A stretch of DNA of 64,000 bases from Allobosea sp. BK604 (lineage in GTDB: Bacteria; Pseudomonadota; Alphaproteobacteria; Rhizobiales; Beijerinckiaceae). The first letter of the stretch is position 1, and each line of letters opens with the position of its first letter. The notes beneath the pieces are model-generated. The model saw nothing but the letters and a program-made list of their open reading frames with translations, ran no database searches and was not told where the DNA came from. The stretch lies in the NCBI RefSeq assembly GCF_004341515.1, contig NZ_SLZF01000006.1, positions 461,061-525,060 on the forward strand. Reading direction: 5' to 3'. Below are positions 23,457 to 31,802 of the stretch, piece by piece. A program made the translations under genes and the position numbers.

Positions 23457-24968
23457 ATGAAGCTCTTCGCCGCGCTGGCTTCGGCCACGCTCCTTTCGCT
23501 TGCCGCCCTGCCCTCCGTGGCGCAGGCACAGGCGCCCTCGACGCTGCGCATCGGCCTGCAGGAAGATCCTGATGTGCTCGACCCGCACAAGGCCCGCACC
23601 TTCGTCGGCCGCATCGTCTTCATGGGCCTGTGCGACAAGCTGCTCGACATCGATCCGAACCTGAAGATCATCCCGCAGCTCGCGACCGAGTGGTCGTTCT
23701 CGCAGGACGGCCTGACGCTGACGATGAAGCTGCGCAGCGACGCCAAGTTCCATGACGGCGAGCCCTTCAACGCCGAGGCCGCCAAGGCCAATCTCGAACG
23801 CGCGATGACCCTGCCGGATTCGCTGCGCAAGTCGGAGCTCGCCTCCGTCGCGAGCGTCGAGACGCCGGACGCGACGACGCTGGTCTTCAAGCTGAAGCGC
23901 CAGGATGCGACGCTGCTCTCGCAGCTCACCGACCGCGCCGGCATGATGCTGGCCCCGAAGACTCTGGCGAGCGATATCGGAGCCAAGCCGGTCTGCTCAG
24001 GCCCCTACAAGTTCGTCGAGCGCGTGCAGAACGACCGCATCGTGCTGGAGAAATTCAAGGACTATTGGGACGCGAAGAACTATCATTTCGACCGGATCCT
24101 GTACCGAACCATCCCCGACACGACCGTGCGCCTCGCCAATCTGCGCTCGGGCGAGCTCGACATGCTCGAGCGGCTTGCGCCGAGCGACGTGAAGTCGGCC
24201 CAGGCCGACAAGACGCTGAAGGTCGAAAGCACCGCCAATCTTGGCTACCAGGGCATCACCATCAACACCAATAATGGCGAGATGGCCAACAACCCGATGG
24301 GCAAGGACAAGCGTGTGCGCCAGGCGCTCTCGCTGGCCATCGACCGCAAGGTGCTGAGCCAGGTGGTGTTCGAAGGGCTCTACGAGCCGATGATCCAGCC
24401 GTTCAACCCGAAGAGCCCCTTCACCAGCGCCGAATTCCCGGTGCCGGAGCGCGACGTCGCCAAGGCCAAGGCGCTGCTCAAGGAGGCCGGCGTCTCCAAG
24501 CTCAGCGTCGAGCTCTTCGTCACCAACAACCCGGTCGACACCCAACTCGGCCAGGTGATCCAGGCCATGGCGCAGGAGGTCGGCATCGACGTCCAGCTGC
24601 GCTCGACCGAATTCGCCAGCCAGTTGCGCGACCAGCAGGCCGGCAAGTTCCAGATGAGCCGCATCGGCTGGTCCGGCCGTATCGATCCGGACGGCAACAT
24701 CCACCAGTTCATCACCACCAAGGGCAGCCAGAACGACGGCAAGTACAGCAATGCCGAGGTCGACAAGCTGCTCGACGAGGCGCGCACCGTGTACGATGTC
24801 GAGGCGCGCAAGAAGCTCTACGACGCGGCGCAGCGCATCCTCCAGGACGAACGGCCGCAGATCTATCTCTACAACCAGACCGTCTTCTTCGCCCTGCGCT
24901 CGAACATCCAGGGCTTCGTGATCAATCCCGACGGGATGATCCGTCTGACGGGGATGAAGCGTCAGTGA
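23457..24968 (+). CDS. Family 5 (peptide/opine/glutathione-type) ABC substrate-binding protein
   Basis: A 503-residue exported protein with a classical signal peptide (LFAALASATLLSLAALPSVA, cut after AQA) and an SBP_bac_5 domain. IIPQLATEWSFSQDGLTLTM and KFHDGEPFNAEAAKANLERA are the usual signature blocks. Such proteins bind di- and oligopeptides, glutathione, opines or other amino-acid conjugates. The next genes encode two permeases and a gamma-glutamyltransferase-like hydrolase, which points to a peptide-like or gamma-glutamyl ligand. The ATG at 23457 has a strong AGAGGGGA site. Confidence 0.92.
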   Translation: MKLFAALASATLLSLAALPSVAQAQAPSTLRIGLQEDPDVLDPHKARTFVGRIVFMGLCDKLLDIDPNLKIIPQLATEWSFSQDGLTLTMKLRSDAKFHDGEPFNAEAAKANLERAMTLPDSLRKSELASVASVETPDATTLVFKLKRQDATLLSQLTDRAGMMLAPKTLASDIGAKPVCSGPYKFVERVQNDRIVLEKFKDYWDAKNYHFDRILYRTIPDTTVRLANLRSGELDMLERLAPSDVKSAQADKTLKVESTANLGYQGITINTNNGEMANNPMGKDKRVRQALSLAIDRKVLSQVVFEGLYEPMIQPFNPKSPFTSAEFPVPERDVAKAKALLKEAGVSKLSVELFVTNNPVDTQLGQVIQAMAQEVGIDVQLRSTEFASQLRDQQAGKFQMSRIGWSGRIDPDGNIHQFITTKGSQNDGKYSNAEVDKLLDEARTVYDVEARKKLYDAAQRILQDERPQIYLYNQTVFFALRSNIQGFVINPDGMIRLTGMKRQ

Positions 24969-24989
24969 TCGCTTCGCTCAGCGACCCGA

Positions 24990-25010
24990 TGCCCGCCTGT
25001 GGCGGGCATC
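24990..25010. repeat. Perfect hairpin between binding-protein and permease genes
   Basis: ATGCCCGCC (24990-24998) and GGCGGGCAT (25002-25010) form a perfect nine-base stem with a TGT loop, 21 bases after the binding-protein stop. It resembles one arm of the repeat at 7634-7729. In position it recalls the REP element after malE in E. coli, which stabilises the upstream message. Confidence 0.8.
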
Positions 25011-25032
25011 CACCCACAGCGGGAGCTGCGCC

Positions 25033-25977
25033 ATGCTCTCGCTGATCGGCCGGCGCATCCTGATCGCCATCCCGACGCTGTTCCTGGTGTCGCTCTTCGT
25101 CTTCGCCCTGCAGCGCGCGCTGCCGGGCGACCCCTTCCTCGTCATTGCCGGCGAGGAGCGCGACCCGGAGGTGATCGCAAGGCTGCGCGAGATCTACCGG
25201 ATGGACGACCCGATCGTCGTGCAGTTCTTCGCCTGGCTCGGCCAGGTCGTGCAGGGCGATTTCGGCCGCTCGCTGCGGACCGGCGAGCCCGTGCTGCACC
25301 TCATCCTGCAGAAGCTGCCGGTGACCTTCCAGCTCGCCACGGCCTCGATCATCGTCGCGATCGGCATCGGCGTGCCGATGGGCATCATCGCCGCGCGGCG
25401 CAAGGGCACGGTGACCGACTACACCGCCAGCGCACTCGCGCTCTCAGGACTTTCCATCCCGAATTTCTGGCTCGGCATCATGCTGATCCTCGTCGTCTCC
25501 GTGCAGTGGAAGCTGCTCCCGGCCTCGGGCTATGAACCGATCTTCAAGGACCCGGTCGGCGCGATCCAGCGGCTGATCATGCCCGCCTTCGTGCTCGGTG
25601 GCGGCCTCTCGGCCGTGCTGATGCGCCATACCCGTTCGGCCATGCTCGAAGTGATGCGCTCCGACTATGTCCGCACCGCCCGCGCCAAGGGGCTCGACGA
25701 GAACACGGTGGTGAACCGGCATGCGCTGCGCAACGCGCTCGTGCCGATCATCACGCTCTCGACCTTGCTCTTCGGCGAATTGCTCGCGGGCGCGGTGCTG
25801 ACCGAGCAGGTCTTCACCATTCCCGGCTTCGGCAAGCTCATCGTCGACGCCGTGTTCAACCGCGATTACGGCGTGGTGCAGGGCGTCGTACTGTGCACCG
25901 CGATCGGCTTCATCCTGCTCAACCTGATGGCCGACGTGCTCTACGTGCTCGTCAACCCACGCCTGAGGGCCGGCTGA
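25033..25977 (+). CDS. DppB/GsiC-type ABC transporter permease
   Basis: A 314-residue inner-membrane protein with an N-terminal helix (RRILIAIPTLFLVSLFVFAL), the conserved periplasmic ALPGDPF, and five further membrane segments. The coupling loop DYVRTARAKGLDENTVVNRH is the EAA motif that meets the ATPase. It belongs to the dipeptide/oligopeptide/glutathione family. The stop overlaps the next permease start by one base (TGATG), so the two are translationally coupled. Confidence 0.93.
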   Translation: MLSLIGRRILIAIPTLFLVSLFVFALQRALPGDPFLVIAGEERDPEVIARLREIYRMDDPIVVQFFAWLGQVVQGDFGRSLRTGEPVLHLILQKLPVTFQLATASIIVAIGIGVPMGIIAARRKGTVTDYTASALALSGLSIPNFWLGIMLILVVSVQWKLLPASGYEPIFKDPVGAIQRLIMPAFVLGGGLSAVLMRHTRSAMLEVMRSDYVRTARAKGLDENTVVNRHALRNALVPIITLSTLLFGELLAGAVLTEQVFTIPGFGKLIVDAVFNRDYGVVQGVVLCTAIGFILLNLMADVLYVLVNPRLRAG

Positions 25978-26861
25978 TGACGACGCTGCCTCTCAGCAAG
26001 GACACTACGGACACAACGATGCCGGAGGCCAAGCGCCGCGGCACCTTCGGCAAGCTGATCCGCAATCGCTCGGCCCTGATCGGCGGCACGATCGTCCTCA
26101 TCTTCGTGCTGATGGCGCTGCTGGCGCCGATCCTGCCGCTCGCCGACCCGCTGAAGTCGAACTTCCTGGCCGTGCGCAAGCCGCCCTCCGCGCTCTACTG
26201 GTTCGGCACGGATGAGCTCGGCCGCGACCAGGTCTCGCGCCTTTTCTACGGGGCGCAGACCTCGCTGCTCGCCGGCATCGCCTCGGTCACGATCGCGCTC
26301 GGCATCGGCATCCCGTTCGGGCTGATCGCGGGCTGGTATGGCGGCTGGATCGATGCGGTGATCTCGCGCATTACCGAGGCGCTGCTCGCCTGCCCGTTCC
26401 TGATCCTGGCCATCGCCTTCGCCGCCGTGCTAGGGCCATCCCTGACCAACGCGATGATCGCGATCGGTCTCTCGGCGGTGCCGATCTTCATCAGGCTGGT
26501 GCGCGGACAGGTGATCAACGTCAAGGCCGAGGATTTCGTCGAAGGAGCCCGCTCGGTCGGCGTACCGGAATGGCTGATCCTGTTCCGCCATGTCGCGCCG
26601 AACACGCTCTCGCCGATCATCGTGCAGGCGACCCTGTTCATGGCGCAGGCCATCATCCTCGAGGCCGCGCTCTCCTTCCTCGGCCTCGGCCAGCAACCCC
26701 CCTCCCCATCCTGGGGCCAGATGCTCAATGTCGCCAAAAACTTCATGGAGCAGGCCCCGTGGATGTCGGTCGCGCCCGGCATCGCCATCTTCCTGGCGGT
26801 GCTCGGCTTCAACCTCCTGGGCGACGGCCTGCGCGACGCGCTCGACCCCAAAGAATCCTGA
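25977..26861 (+). CDS. DppC/GsiD-type ABC transporter permease
   Basis: A 294-residue partner permease with a cytoplasmic N-terminus of about 30 residues, a first helix near 36-58 (ALIGGTIVLIFVLMALLAPI), then YWFGTDELGRDQVSRLFYGA, a hallmark of DppC proteins, and a C-terminal transport domain ending in NLLGDGLRDALDP. The ATG at 25977 shares a base with the upstream stop. No ATPase gene follows; the next gene is a hydrolase, so energy must come from ATPases encoded elsewhere. Confidence 0.93.
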   Translation: MTTLPLSKDTTDTTMPEAKRRGTFGKLIRNRSALIGGTIVLIFVLMALLAPILPLADPLKSNFLAVRKPPSALYWFGTDELGRDQVSRLFYGAQTSLLAGIASVTIALGIGIPFGLIAGWYGGWIDAVISRITEALLACPFLILAIAFAAVLGPSLTNAMIAIGLSAVPIFIRLVRGQVINVKAEDFVEGARSVGVPEWLILFRHVAPNTLSPIIVQATLFMAQAIILEAALSFLGLGQQPPSPSWGQMLNVAKNFMEQAPWMSVAPGIAIFLAVLGFNLLGDGLRDALDPKES

Positions 26862-26879
26862 CCGCCTAAGGACCTGACT

Positions 26880-28682
26880 ATGTTCACCACCCGCCCGGAA
26901 ATCCTCGGCACCTTCGGTGTCGTCACGACGACGCATTGGCTGGCGACGGCCACCGGCATGGCCATGCTGGAAAAGGGCGGAAACGCCTTCGATGCCTGTG
27001 CCGCCGCGGCCTTCGTGCTGCAGGTGGTGGAGCCGCATCTGGTCGGCCCGGCCGGCGACATGCCGGCCGTGTTCTATTCGGCGAAGACCAAGAAGGTCGA
27101 GGTGCTCTGCGCCCAGGGGCCCGCGCCCGAGGCCGCAACGATCGAGGCCTACAGAAAGCTCGGGCTCGACCTGATCCCCGGCTCGGGCCTGCTCTCGACC
27201 GTGGTGCCCGGCGCCTTCGGCGGCTGGATGACCCTGCTGCGCGACCACGGCTCCCTGCCGCTGCGCGAGGTGCTGGAGCCGGCGATCGGCTATTTCGAGA
27301 ATGGCCATCCGATGCTGCCACGCGTCTCGGATACGATCGGCACGCTGACCGACCTGTTTACCAATGAATGGCCGACCTCCGGGGCGGTCTACCTGCCGGG
27401 CGGCGAGGTGCCGAAGGGCAAGGAGCTCTTCCGCAACAAGGCGGCGGCCGAGACCTACAAGCGCATCCTGGCCGAAGCCGAGGCTGCCGGCGGCTCGCGC
27501 GAGAAGCAGATCCAGGCGGCTTATGATGCCTGGTACAAGGGCTTCGTCGCCGAGGCGATGGACAAGTTCTGCCGCACGACCGAGGCGATGGATTCCTCCG
27601 GCCGGCGCCACAAGGGCCTGCTCACCTCCGGCGACATGGCCCGCTGGACGCCGACCTACGAGGCGCCCGCCAGCGTGACCTATCACGGCTGGGAGGTCTT
27701 CAAGATCGGCCCCTGGGGCCAGGGCCCGGTCTTCCTGCAGACGCTGAAGATCCTCGAGGGCTTCGACCTCGCCGCGATGGGTCCGGACAGCCCCGAGTTC
27801 ATCCACCACGTCGTCGAGGCGATGAAGCTCGCCTTCGCCGATCGCGAGGCCTATTACGGCGACCCCGATTTCGTGAAAGTGCCGCTGGCGACGTTGCTCT
27901 CGGACGATTATGCCGCCGGCCGCCGCAAGCTGATCAGCGAGAAGGCCTCGCACGAGCTGCGTCCGGGCATGATCCCCGGCTTCGAGGAGCAGGTCGGCAA
28001 GATGCTGGCTACACTGCGCATCGCCGGCCAGACCGGCACGGCGGGCGGGGCGACCGTCGGCGAGCCGACGCTCGCCTCGATGGTCGCGTCCTCGCGGCGC
28101 GGCGACACGGTGCATATCGACGTGATCGACAAATGGGGCAACATGGTCGCCGCGACCCCGTCGGGCGGCTGGCTGCAATCCTCGCCCGTGATCCCGGAGC
28201 TCGGCTTCCCTCTCAACTCGCGCGCCCAGGCCTTCTATCTCGACGAGAGCTCGCCATCCGCGCTCGCGCCGCTGAAGCGCCCGCGCACGACGCTGACGCC
28301 GACCATCGCCTTCGAGAATGGCGAGCCGCGCCTCGCCTTCGGCACGCCGGGCGGCGACCAGCAGGAGCAGTGGCAGCTCGGCCTGTTCCTGCGCCGCGTC
28401 CATCACGGCCTCAACCTGCAGGAGGCGATCGACCTGCCGCTGTTCCACACCCAGCATTTCCCCTCGACCTTCTATCCGCGCGAGGCCCGGCCGGGCCATC
28501 TCACGGTCGAGGAGACCGTGGGCAAGGCGGCGATCGACGATCTCAAGCGTCGCGGCCATGCGCTGGAGGAAGCTCCGGCCTGGACGGTCGGGCGACTGAC
28601 CGCTGCCGAAAAGAGCAGCAACGGCCTCTTGCGCGCCGCGGCGACCCCGCGTCTGATGCAGGCCTACGCCGCCGGCCGCTAG
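26880..28682 (+). CDS. Gamma-glutamyltransferase family Ntn-hydrolase
   Basis: A 600-residue protein of the GGT fold. The autocatalytic nucleophile is probably Thr410 in GDTVHIDVIDKWGNMVAATP, where the Thr-x-His pattern and the Asn and Ser that follow match GGT. The early block GNAFDACAAAAFVLQVVEPH is also typical. No signal peptide is visible, so unlike E. coli Ggt it is probably cytoplasmic and would act after import. Members cleave gamma-glutamyl amides, cephalosporin side chains or related amides. It is 18 bases after the permease gene, so it belongs to the importer operon. Confidence 0.9.
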   Translation: MFTTRPEILGTFGVVTTTHWLATATGMAMLEKGGNAFDACAAAAFVLQVVEPHLVGPAGDMPAVFYSAKTKKVEVLCAQGPAPEAATIEAYRKLGLDLIPGSGLLSTVVPGAFGGWMTLLRDHGSLPLREVLEPAIGYFENGHPMLPRVSDTIGTLTDLFTNEWPTSGAVYLPGGEVPKGKELFRNKAAAETYKRILAEAEAAGGSREKQIQAAYDAWYKGFVAEAMDKFCRTTEAMDSSGRRHKGLLTSGDMARWTPTYEAPASVTYHGWEVFKIGPWGQGPVFLQTLKILEGFDLAAMGPDSPEFIHHVVEAMKLAFADREAYYGDPDFVKVPLATLLSDDYAAGRRKLISEKASHELRPGMIPGFEEQVGKMLATLRIAGQTGTAGGATVGEPTLASMVASSRRGDTVHIDVIDKWGNMVAATPSGGWLQSSPVIPELGFPLNSRAQAFYLDESSPSALAPLKRPRTTLTPTIAFENGEPRLAFGTPGGDQQEQWQLGLFLRRVHHGLNLQEAIDLPLFHTQHFPSTFYPREARPGHLTVEETVGKAAIDDLKRRGHALEEAPAWTVGRLTAAEKSSNGLLRAAATPRLMQAYAAGR

Positions 28683-28797
28683 AGCCGGATGATTTCAGGT
28701 CGGGTCGACCTGAAATCTGAATCCGCCTCTCTACCAAGGAGTTAGATGATGATGTCGTCCGAAAACCGGTTCCCACTTTTCGGCATCATGATCTAGG
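28683..28797. repeat. Intergenic palindromic element
   Basis: GATTTCAGGTC (28691-28701) pairs with GACCTGAAATC (28707-28717). Further on, CCGAAAACCGGTTCCCACTT and TTCGGCATCATGATCT resemble a motif common in rhizobial intergenic repeats and distantly recall the ACGCGAACCGGT family. The element sits between the hydrolase and DUF1028 genes. Confidence 0.65.
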
Positions 28798-28808
28798 AGA
28801 CCGCGCCC

Positions 28809-29537
28809 ATGACATGGTCCATCGTCGCCCGCGATGCGGCGACCGGCGCCTATGGCGTCGCGGTCTCGACCTGCGCCTTCGCCGTAGGGGCACGCGTGCC
28901 CTATGGCGGCGGACGCATCGGCGCGATCGCGACCCAGGCCTTCGTCAATCCGCTCTACGGCGTCGATGGGCTGAAGCTCCTGCAGGAAGGCCGCTCGGCC
29001 GTCGAGATCATCGCGACGCTGACCGCGGCCGATGAGGGACGCGCGCATCGCCAGCTCCATGTCATCGACCGCGACGGCAAGATCGCGGCCTATACCGGCA
29101 AGGCCTGCATCGACTGGTGCGGGGCTGTCGACGGGCCGCAGGTCTCGGTCGCCGGCAACATGCTGGCCGGGCCGGAGGTCGTCCAGGAGACGCTGAAGGC
29201 CTATATCGCCGCCTCGGCACTCGATTTCGACGAAAGGCTGCTGGTCGCGCTCGAAGCGGGCGAAAGGGCCGGCGGCGACAAGCGCGGCAAGCAATCGGCC
29301 GCGATCCGGATCTGGTCGGGCGAGCCGATGCCCTCCTTCGATATCCGCGTCGACGACCATGCCGAGCCGCTGGTCGAGCTGCGCCGGATCTGGCGCATCG
29401 CGCATCAGCGCTACGTGCCGTTCCAGGCGGCCTCGCCCTCGCGGGCCCGGCCCGCCGGCGTCACCGACCGCGAGGAGCTCGACAGGCTCTGCGTGGACTA
29501 TGCCGCCGCATGGAATGCCCGGCATCCGGAGGGGTGA
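28809..29537 (+). CDS. DUF1028 family protein (putative Ntn-hydrolase)
   Basis: A 242-residue DUF1028 protein beginning MTWSIVARDAATGAYGVAVS and continuing YGGGRIGAIATQAFVNPLYG and QVSVAGNMLAGPEVV, the three hallmark blocks. DUF1028 proteins adopt an Ntn-hydrolase-like fold and are often encoded beside peptide importers and amidases, but I know no firmly established reaction. It follows the gamma-glutamyltransferase-like gene after a repeat. It is probably the last gene of the plus-strand importer cluster. A role in cleaving an imported amide is inference from context. Confidence 0.85.
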   Translation: MTWSIVARDAATGAYGVAVSTCAFAVGARVPYGGGRIGAIATQAFVNPLYGVDGLKLLQEGRSAVEIIATLTAADEGRAHRQLHVIDRDGKIAAYTGKACIDWCGAVDGPQVSVAGNMLAGPEVVQETLKAYIAASALDFDERLLVALEAGERAGGDKRGKQSAAIRIWSGEPMPSFDIRVDDHAEPLVELRRIWRIAHQRYVPFQAASPSRARPAGVTDREELDRLCVDYAAAWNARHPEG

Positions 29538-29690
29538 GCCCCTTCCCCCCGGGAGAGAGGGGCAGCGCGTAGGGCTGGCGGATGAAGGGAGAGCCTCATC
29601 CGAATGCAAGAAAGGGCCGCTGACGCGACGCGACCCTTCCCTCATCCGTCTGCTTCGCAGCCACCTTCTCCCCCGAGGGGAGAAGGAAAC
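29538..29690. repeat. Repeat-like spacer between convergent clusters
   Basis: CCCCTTCCCCCCGGGAGAGA at the left and CCTTCTCCCCCGAGGGGAG at the right are inverted arms of the kind common between alphaproteobacterial genes. In the middle CTCATCCG is repeated. No gene is visible; it probably terminates both clusters. Confidence 0.5.
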
Positions 29691-29691
29691 A

Positions 29692-30771
29692 TCAGGTCAG
29701 CTTGCCGCGCGCTGCCACCGGCAATTCGCCGATCAGCTTGTCGCCGCGCACCGTGATCAACCGGTCGACCATGTTCACGACGACGCAGACATGGTTCGGG
29801 ATGATCCTGACGACCTCGCCGACCTTCGGCCGGTCATTGCTGGCGGAGAGATCAAGGAAGCCGTGCTCCTCCGCGAATTTGGCGATCTTCGCCGCCGGGT
29901 ATTCGAGGATGTAGCCGTGGCCCTCGAGCCCGCCAGTGTCGCTGGTCAGCGTCTTCGAGCCTGAATCGAGGATGCCGCGCTCCGGGCCGGCGCGGCTGAC
30001 CACCGTCGCGTAGACCGAGAGTGCGCAATCATCGAGCGTCGCCACGCCGGCTGCGACCTGCATGCGGTCGTTGAAGATCGAGGTGCCGGAGCGGTGCTCG
30101 GTCGAGCCCTTGAGCTTGCCCATATTGGGGATATTGGGCGAGCCGCCGGTCGAGACCATGCCCGGCGCCTCCAGCCCGGCATCGCGCAGCCCGGCATTGG
30201 CGGTGTCGAGGAAGCGCTGCGTGCGCTCCCAGCCATCCTCGGGCGGGTACATCATGAAGCCGGCGAAGGTCAGGCCCTTCGAGCCGGCGATCATCTTCGC
30301 CAGTTCGACGGCCTCAGCCGGCGTCTCGACGCCGGCGCGCTGGCGGCCGGTGTCGCATTCGACCACGACCTCGAGATTGCGCCCGGCGATCTCGGCGGCC
30401 TTGGGCAGGCCCGAGATCGTGACCGGATTGTCGGCGGCGACGATCATGCGGACGCGGCGCTGCAGCGCGCCGAGCCGGCCGAGCTTCTCCTCGCCGAGGA
30501 TGTTGTAGCTGATCAGGATGTCGTCGAGCCCGCCATCGGCCATGACCTCGGCCTCGCCGAGCTTCTGGCAGGTGATGCCACGCGCGCCGGCCTCGCGCTG
30601 GAGCCGGGCCAGCTCGGGCGACTTATGCGTCTTGATATGCGGGCGGTTGGCGATGCCGGCCGCATCGCAGGCGGCCTGGAGCCGGGCGATATTGGCCTCG
30701 ACCTTGTCGAGATCGATGACGACGGCGGGCGTGCCGTAGGTGCGGGCGATTTCCTCGGCGAGAGCGGTCAT
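29692..30771 (-). CDS. D-serine dehydratase / D-threonine aldolase-like PLP enzyme (DSD1 family)
   Basis: A 359-residue fold-III PLP enzyme. The N-terminal barrel carries the PLP lysine, probably Lys47, in RPHIKTHKSP, and ITCQKLGEAEVMADGGLDD follows. The C-terminal beta domain holds a likely metal site, His327-x-Cys329 in PNHVCVVVN. Eukaryotic D-serine dehydratase uses a His/Cys zinc site, so beta-elimination of a D-amino acid is plausible, but aldolase activity is not excluded. Its start overlaps the RidA stop by four bases. RidA enzymes destroy 2-aminoacrylate, the product released by serine dehydratases, which favours the dehydratase reading. Confidence 0.85.
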   Translation of the reverse strand: MTALAEEIARTYGTPAVVIDLDKVEANIARLQAACDAAGIANRPHIKTHKSPELARLQREAGARGITCQKLGEAEVMADGGLDDILISYNILGEEKLGRLGALQRRVRMIVAADNPVTISGLPKAAEIAGRNLEVVVECDTGRQRAGVETPAEAVELAKMIAGSKGLTFAGFMMYPPEDGWERTQRFLDTANAGLRDAGLEAPGMVSTGGSPNIPNMGKLKGSTEHRSGTSIFNDRMQVAAGVATLDDCALSVYATVVSRAGPERGILDSGSKTLTSDTGGLEGHGYILEYPAAKIAKFAEEHGFLDLSASNDRPKVGEVVRIIPNHVCVVVNMVDRLITVRGDKLIGELPVAARGKLT

Positions 30772-31226
30772 GGCAGGATCCTGACGATGGCTTCGATCTC
30801 GACCGTCATGTTGTTGGGCAGCGAGCCCATGCCGACGGCGGAGCGGGCGTGGCGGCCATTCTCGCCGAGCACGGCGACGAAGAGGTCCGAGCAGCCATTG
30901 ATGACCTTGGGATGATCGGCGAATTCGGGGGCGGCATTGACCATGCCCAGGAGCTTCACGACCTCGACCTTGTCGAGCGAGCCCGCGCCCTTGCGCATCG
31001 CCGCGAGCAGCCCGAGCCCGGTCTGCTTGGCGTGCTCATAGGCTTCCTCGATCGAGACGCCGGCGCCGACCTTGCCGGTCGGATAGGTGCCATCGGCGCG
31101 CTTCGGCCCCTGGCCGGAGAGATAGAGCATGTCGCCGACCTTCTTGAAGCTGACATAGGTCGCAACCGGCGTCGGCACCTCCGGCAGGCTGAGCCCGAGT
31201 TCCTTGAGTTTCTGTTCGGCGCTCAT
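30768..31226 (-). CDS. RidA family (YjgF/YER057c/UK114) imine deaminase-like protein
   Basis: A 152-residue RidA-fold protein with YLSGQGPKRADGTYPTGKVG, KLLGMVNAAPEFADHPKVIN and ARSAVGMGSLPNNMTVEIEA. It belongs to the longer YjgF_like_1 branch rather than the archetypal RidA branch. The arginine in ARSAVG aligns with the catalytic Arg105 of Salmonella RidA, so imine hydrolysis is possible. The stop overlaps the start of the D-serine dehydratase-like gene by four bases. Two PLP lyases in the same cluster would both release 2-aminoacrylate. I chose the ATG at 31226. Confidence 0.9.
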   Translation of the reverse strand: MSAEQKLKELGLSLPEVPTPVATYVSFKKVGDMLYLSGQGPKRADGTYPTGKVGAGVSIEEAYEHAKQTGLGLLAAMRKGAGSLDKVEVVKLLGMVNAAPEFADHPKVINGCSDLFVAVLGENGRHARSAVGMGSLPNNMTVEIEAIVRILP

Positions 31227-31251
31227 GTGCGCTCCCTTCTGGTCGTCTTGA

Positions 31252-31788
31252 TTATCGATCTGCGGCAACGCCCTCGAGCGTGCGGGTCATGTAGCGGGCG
31301 GCATCGTCGTAGCTGGCCAGCTTGCGATCAAGCGCTACGTCATGCGTCTCGCGAAAGCCATGGCGCTGCCAGAAGCCGACCGAGCGGTTGACCGCGACGA
31401 GCGCGATGGCCGCAAAGCCGGAAGCGCGGGCCTGATCGGCGAGGCGGTCGACGATCTCCGAAGCCGCGCCCGTGCCGCGCGTGCGCGGCAGCAGCGCGAG
31501 ATCATGGACGTAGTAGGCGCTCGCACCGGCCGGGATCGCGCCCAGCAAGGCGTTGAGCGCGGGAATGTCGTAAAGCCGCCAGGGATGGCTCAGCACATAG
31601 CCAGCCACGCCCTGCGAATCGGCCAGGCAAAGACAGCCGGCCGGATGGAGCGTCAGCCGCTCGGCGAAGATAGCGGCATCCTCGGGATAATCGGGATGCA
31701 CCTCCTCGGCGACGGCCATGACCGCCGGCAAATCAGCCGGCGTCATGGGGAGCCAGAACGCGGCGCCCTGCCCGTTCGCTTCCGTCAC
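31252..31788 (-). CDS. GNAT family N-acetyltransferase
   Basis: A GNAT fold protein of about 178 residues, with LPMTPADLPAVMAVAEEVHP as the first strand and helix, YVHDLALLPRTRGTGAASEI as the acetyl-CoA loop (R-x2-G-x-G/A pattern) and a late NRSVGFWQRHGF motif. The start is uncertain: GTG at 31788 keeps the complete first strand and lies 14 bases after the amidohydrolase stop, whereas the ATG at 31746 truncates it. It may acetylate a free amine produced by the pathway, or detoxify an intermediate; that is inference from position alone. Confidence 0.8.
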   Translation of the reverse strand: MTEANGQGAAFWLPMTPADLPAVMAVAEEVHPDYPEDAAIFAERLTLHPAGCLCLADSQGVAGYVLSHPWRLYDIPALNALLGAIPAGASAYYVHDLALLPRTRGTGAASEIVDRLADQARASGFAAIALVAVNRSVGFWQRHGFRETHDVALDRKLASYDDAARYMTRTLEGVAADR

Positions 31789-31802
31789 GGCCCGGATTTC
31801 GC

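Noticed and set aside
23195..23572. 125-residue plus-strand frame upstream of the binding-protein gene
   Set aside because: It overlaps the start of the binding-protein gene in another phase and has no ribosome site or recognisable domain.
26430..28559. 709-residue minus-strand frame opposite the permease and gamma-glutamyltransferase genes
   Set aside because: Antisense shadow; the plus-strand genes carry intact motifs throughout.
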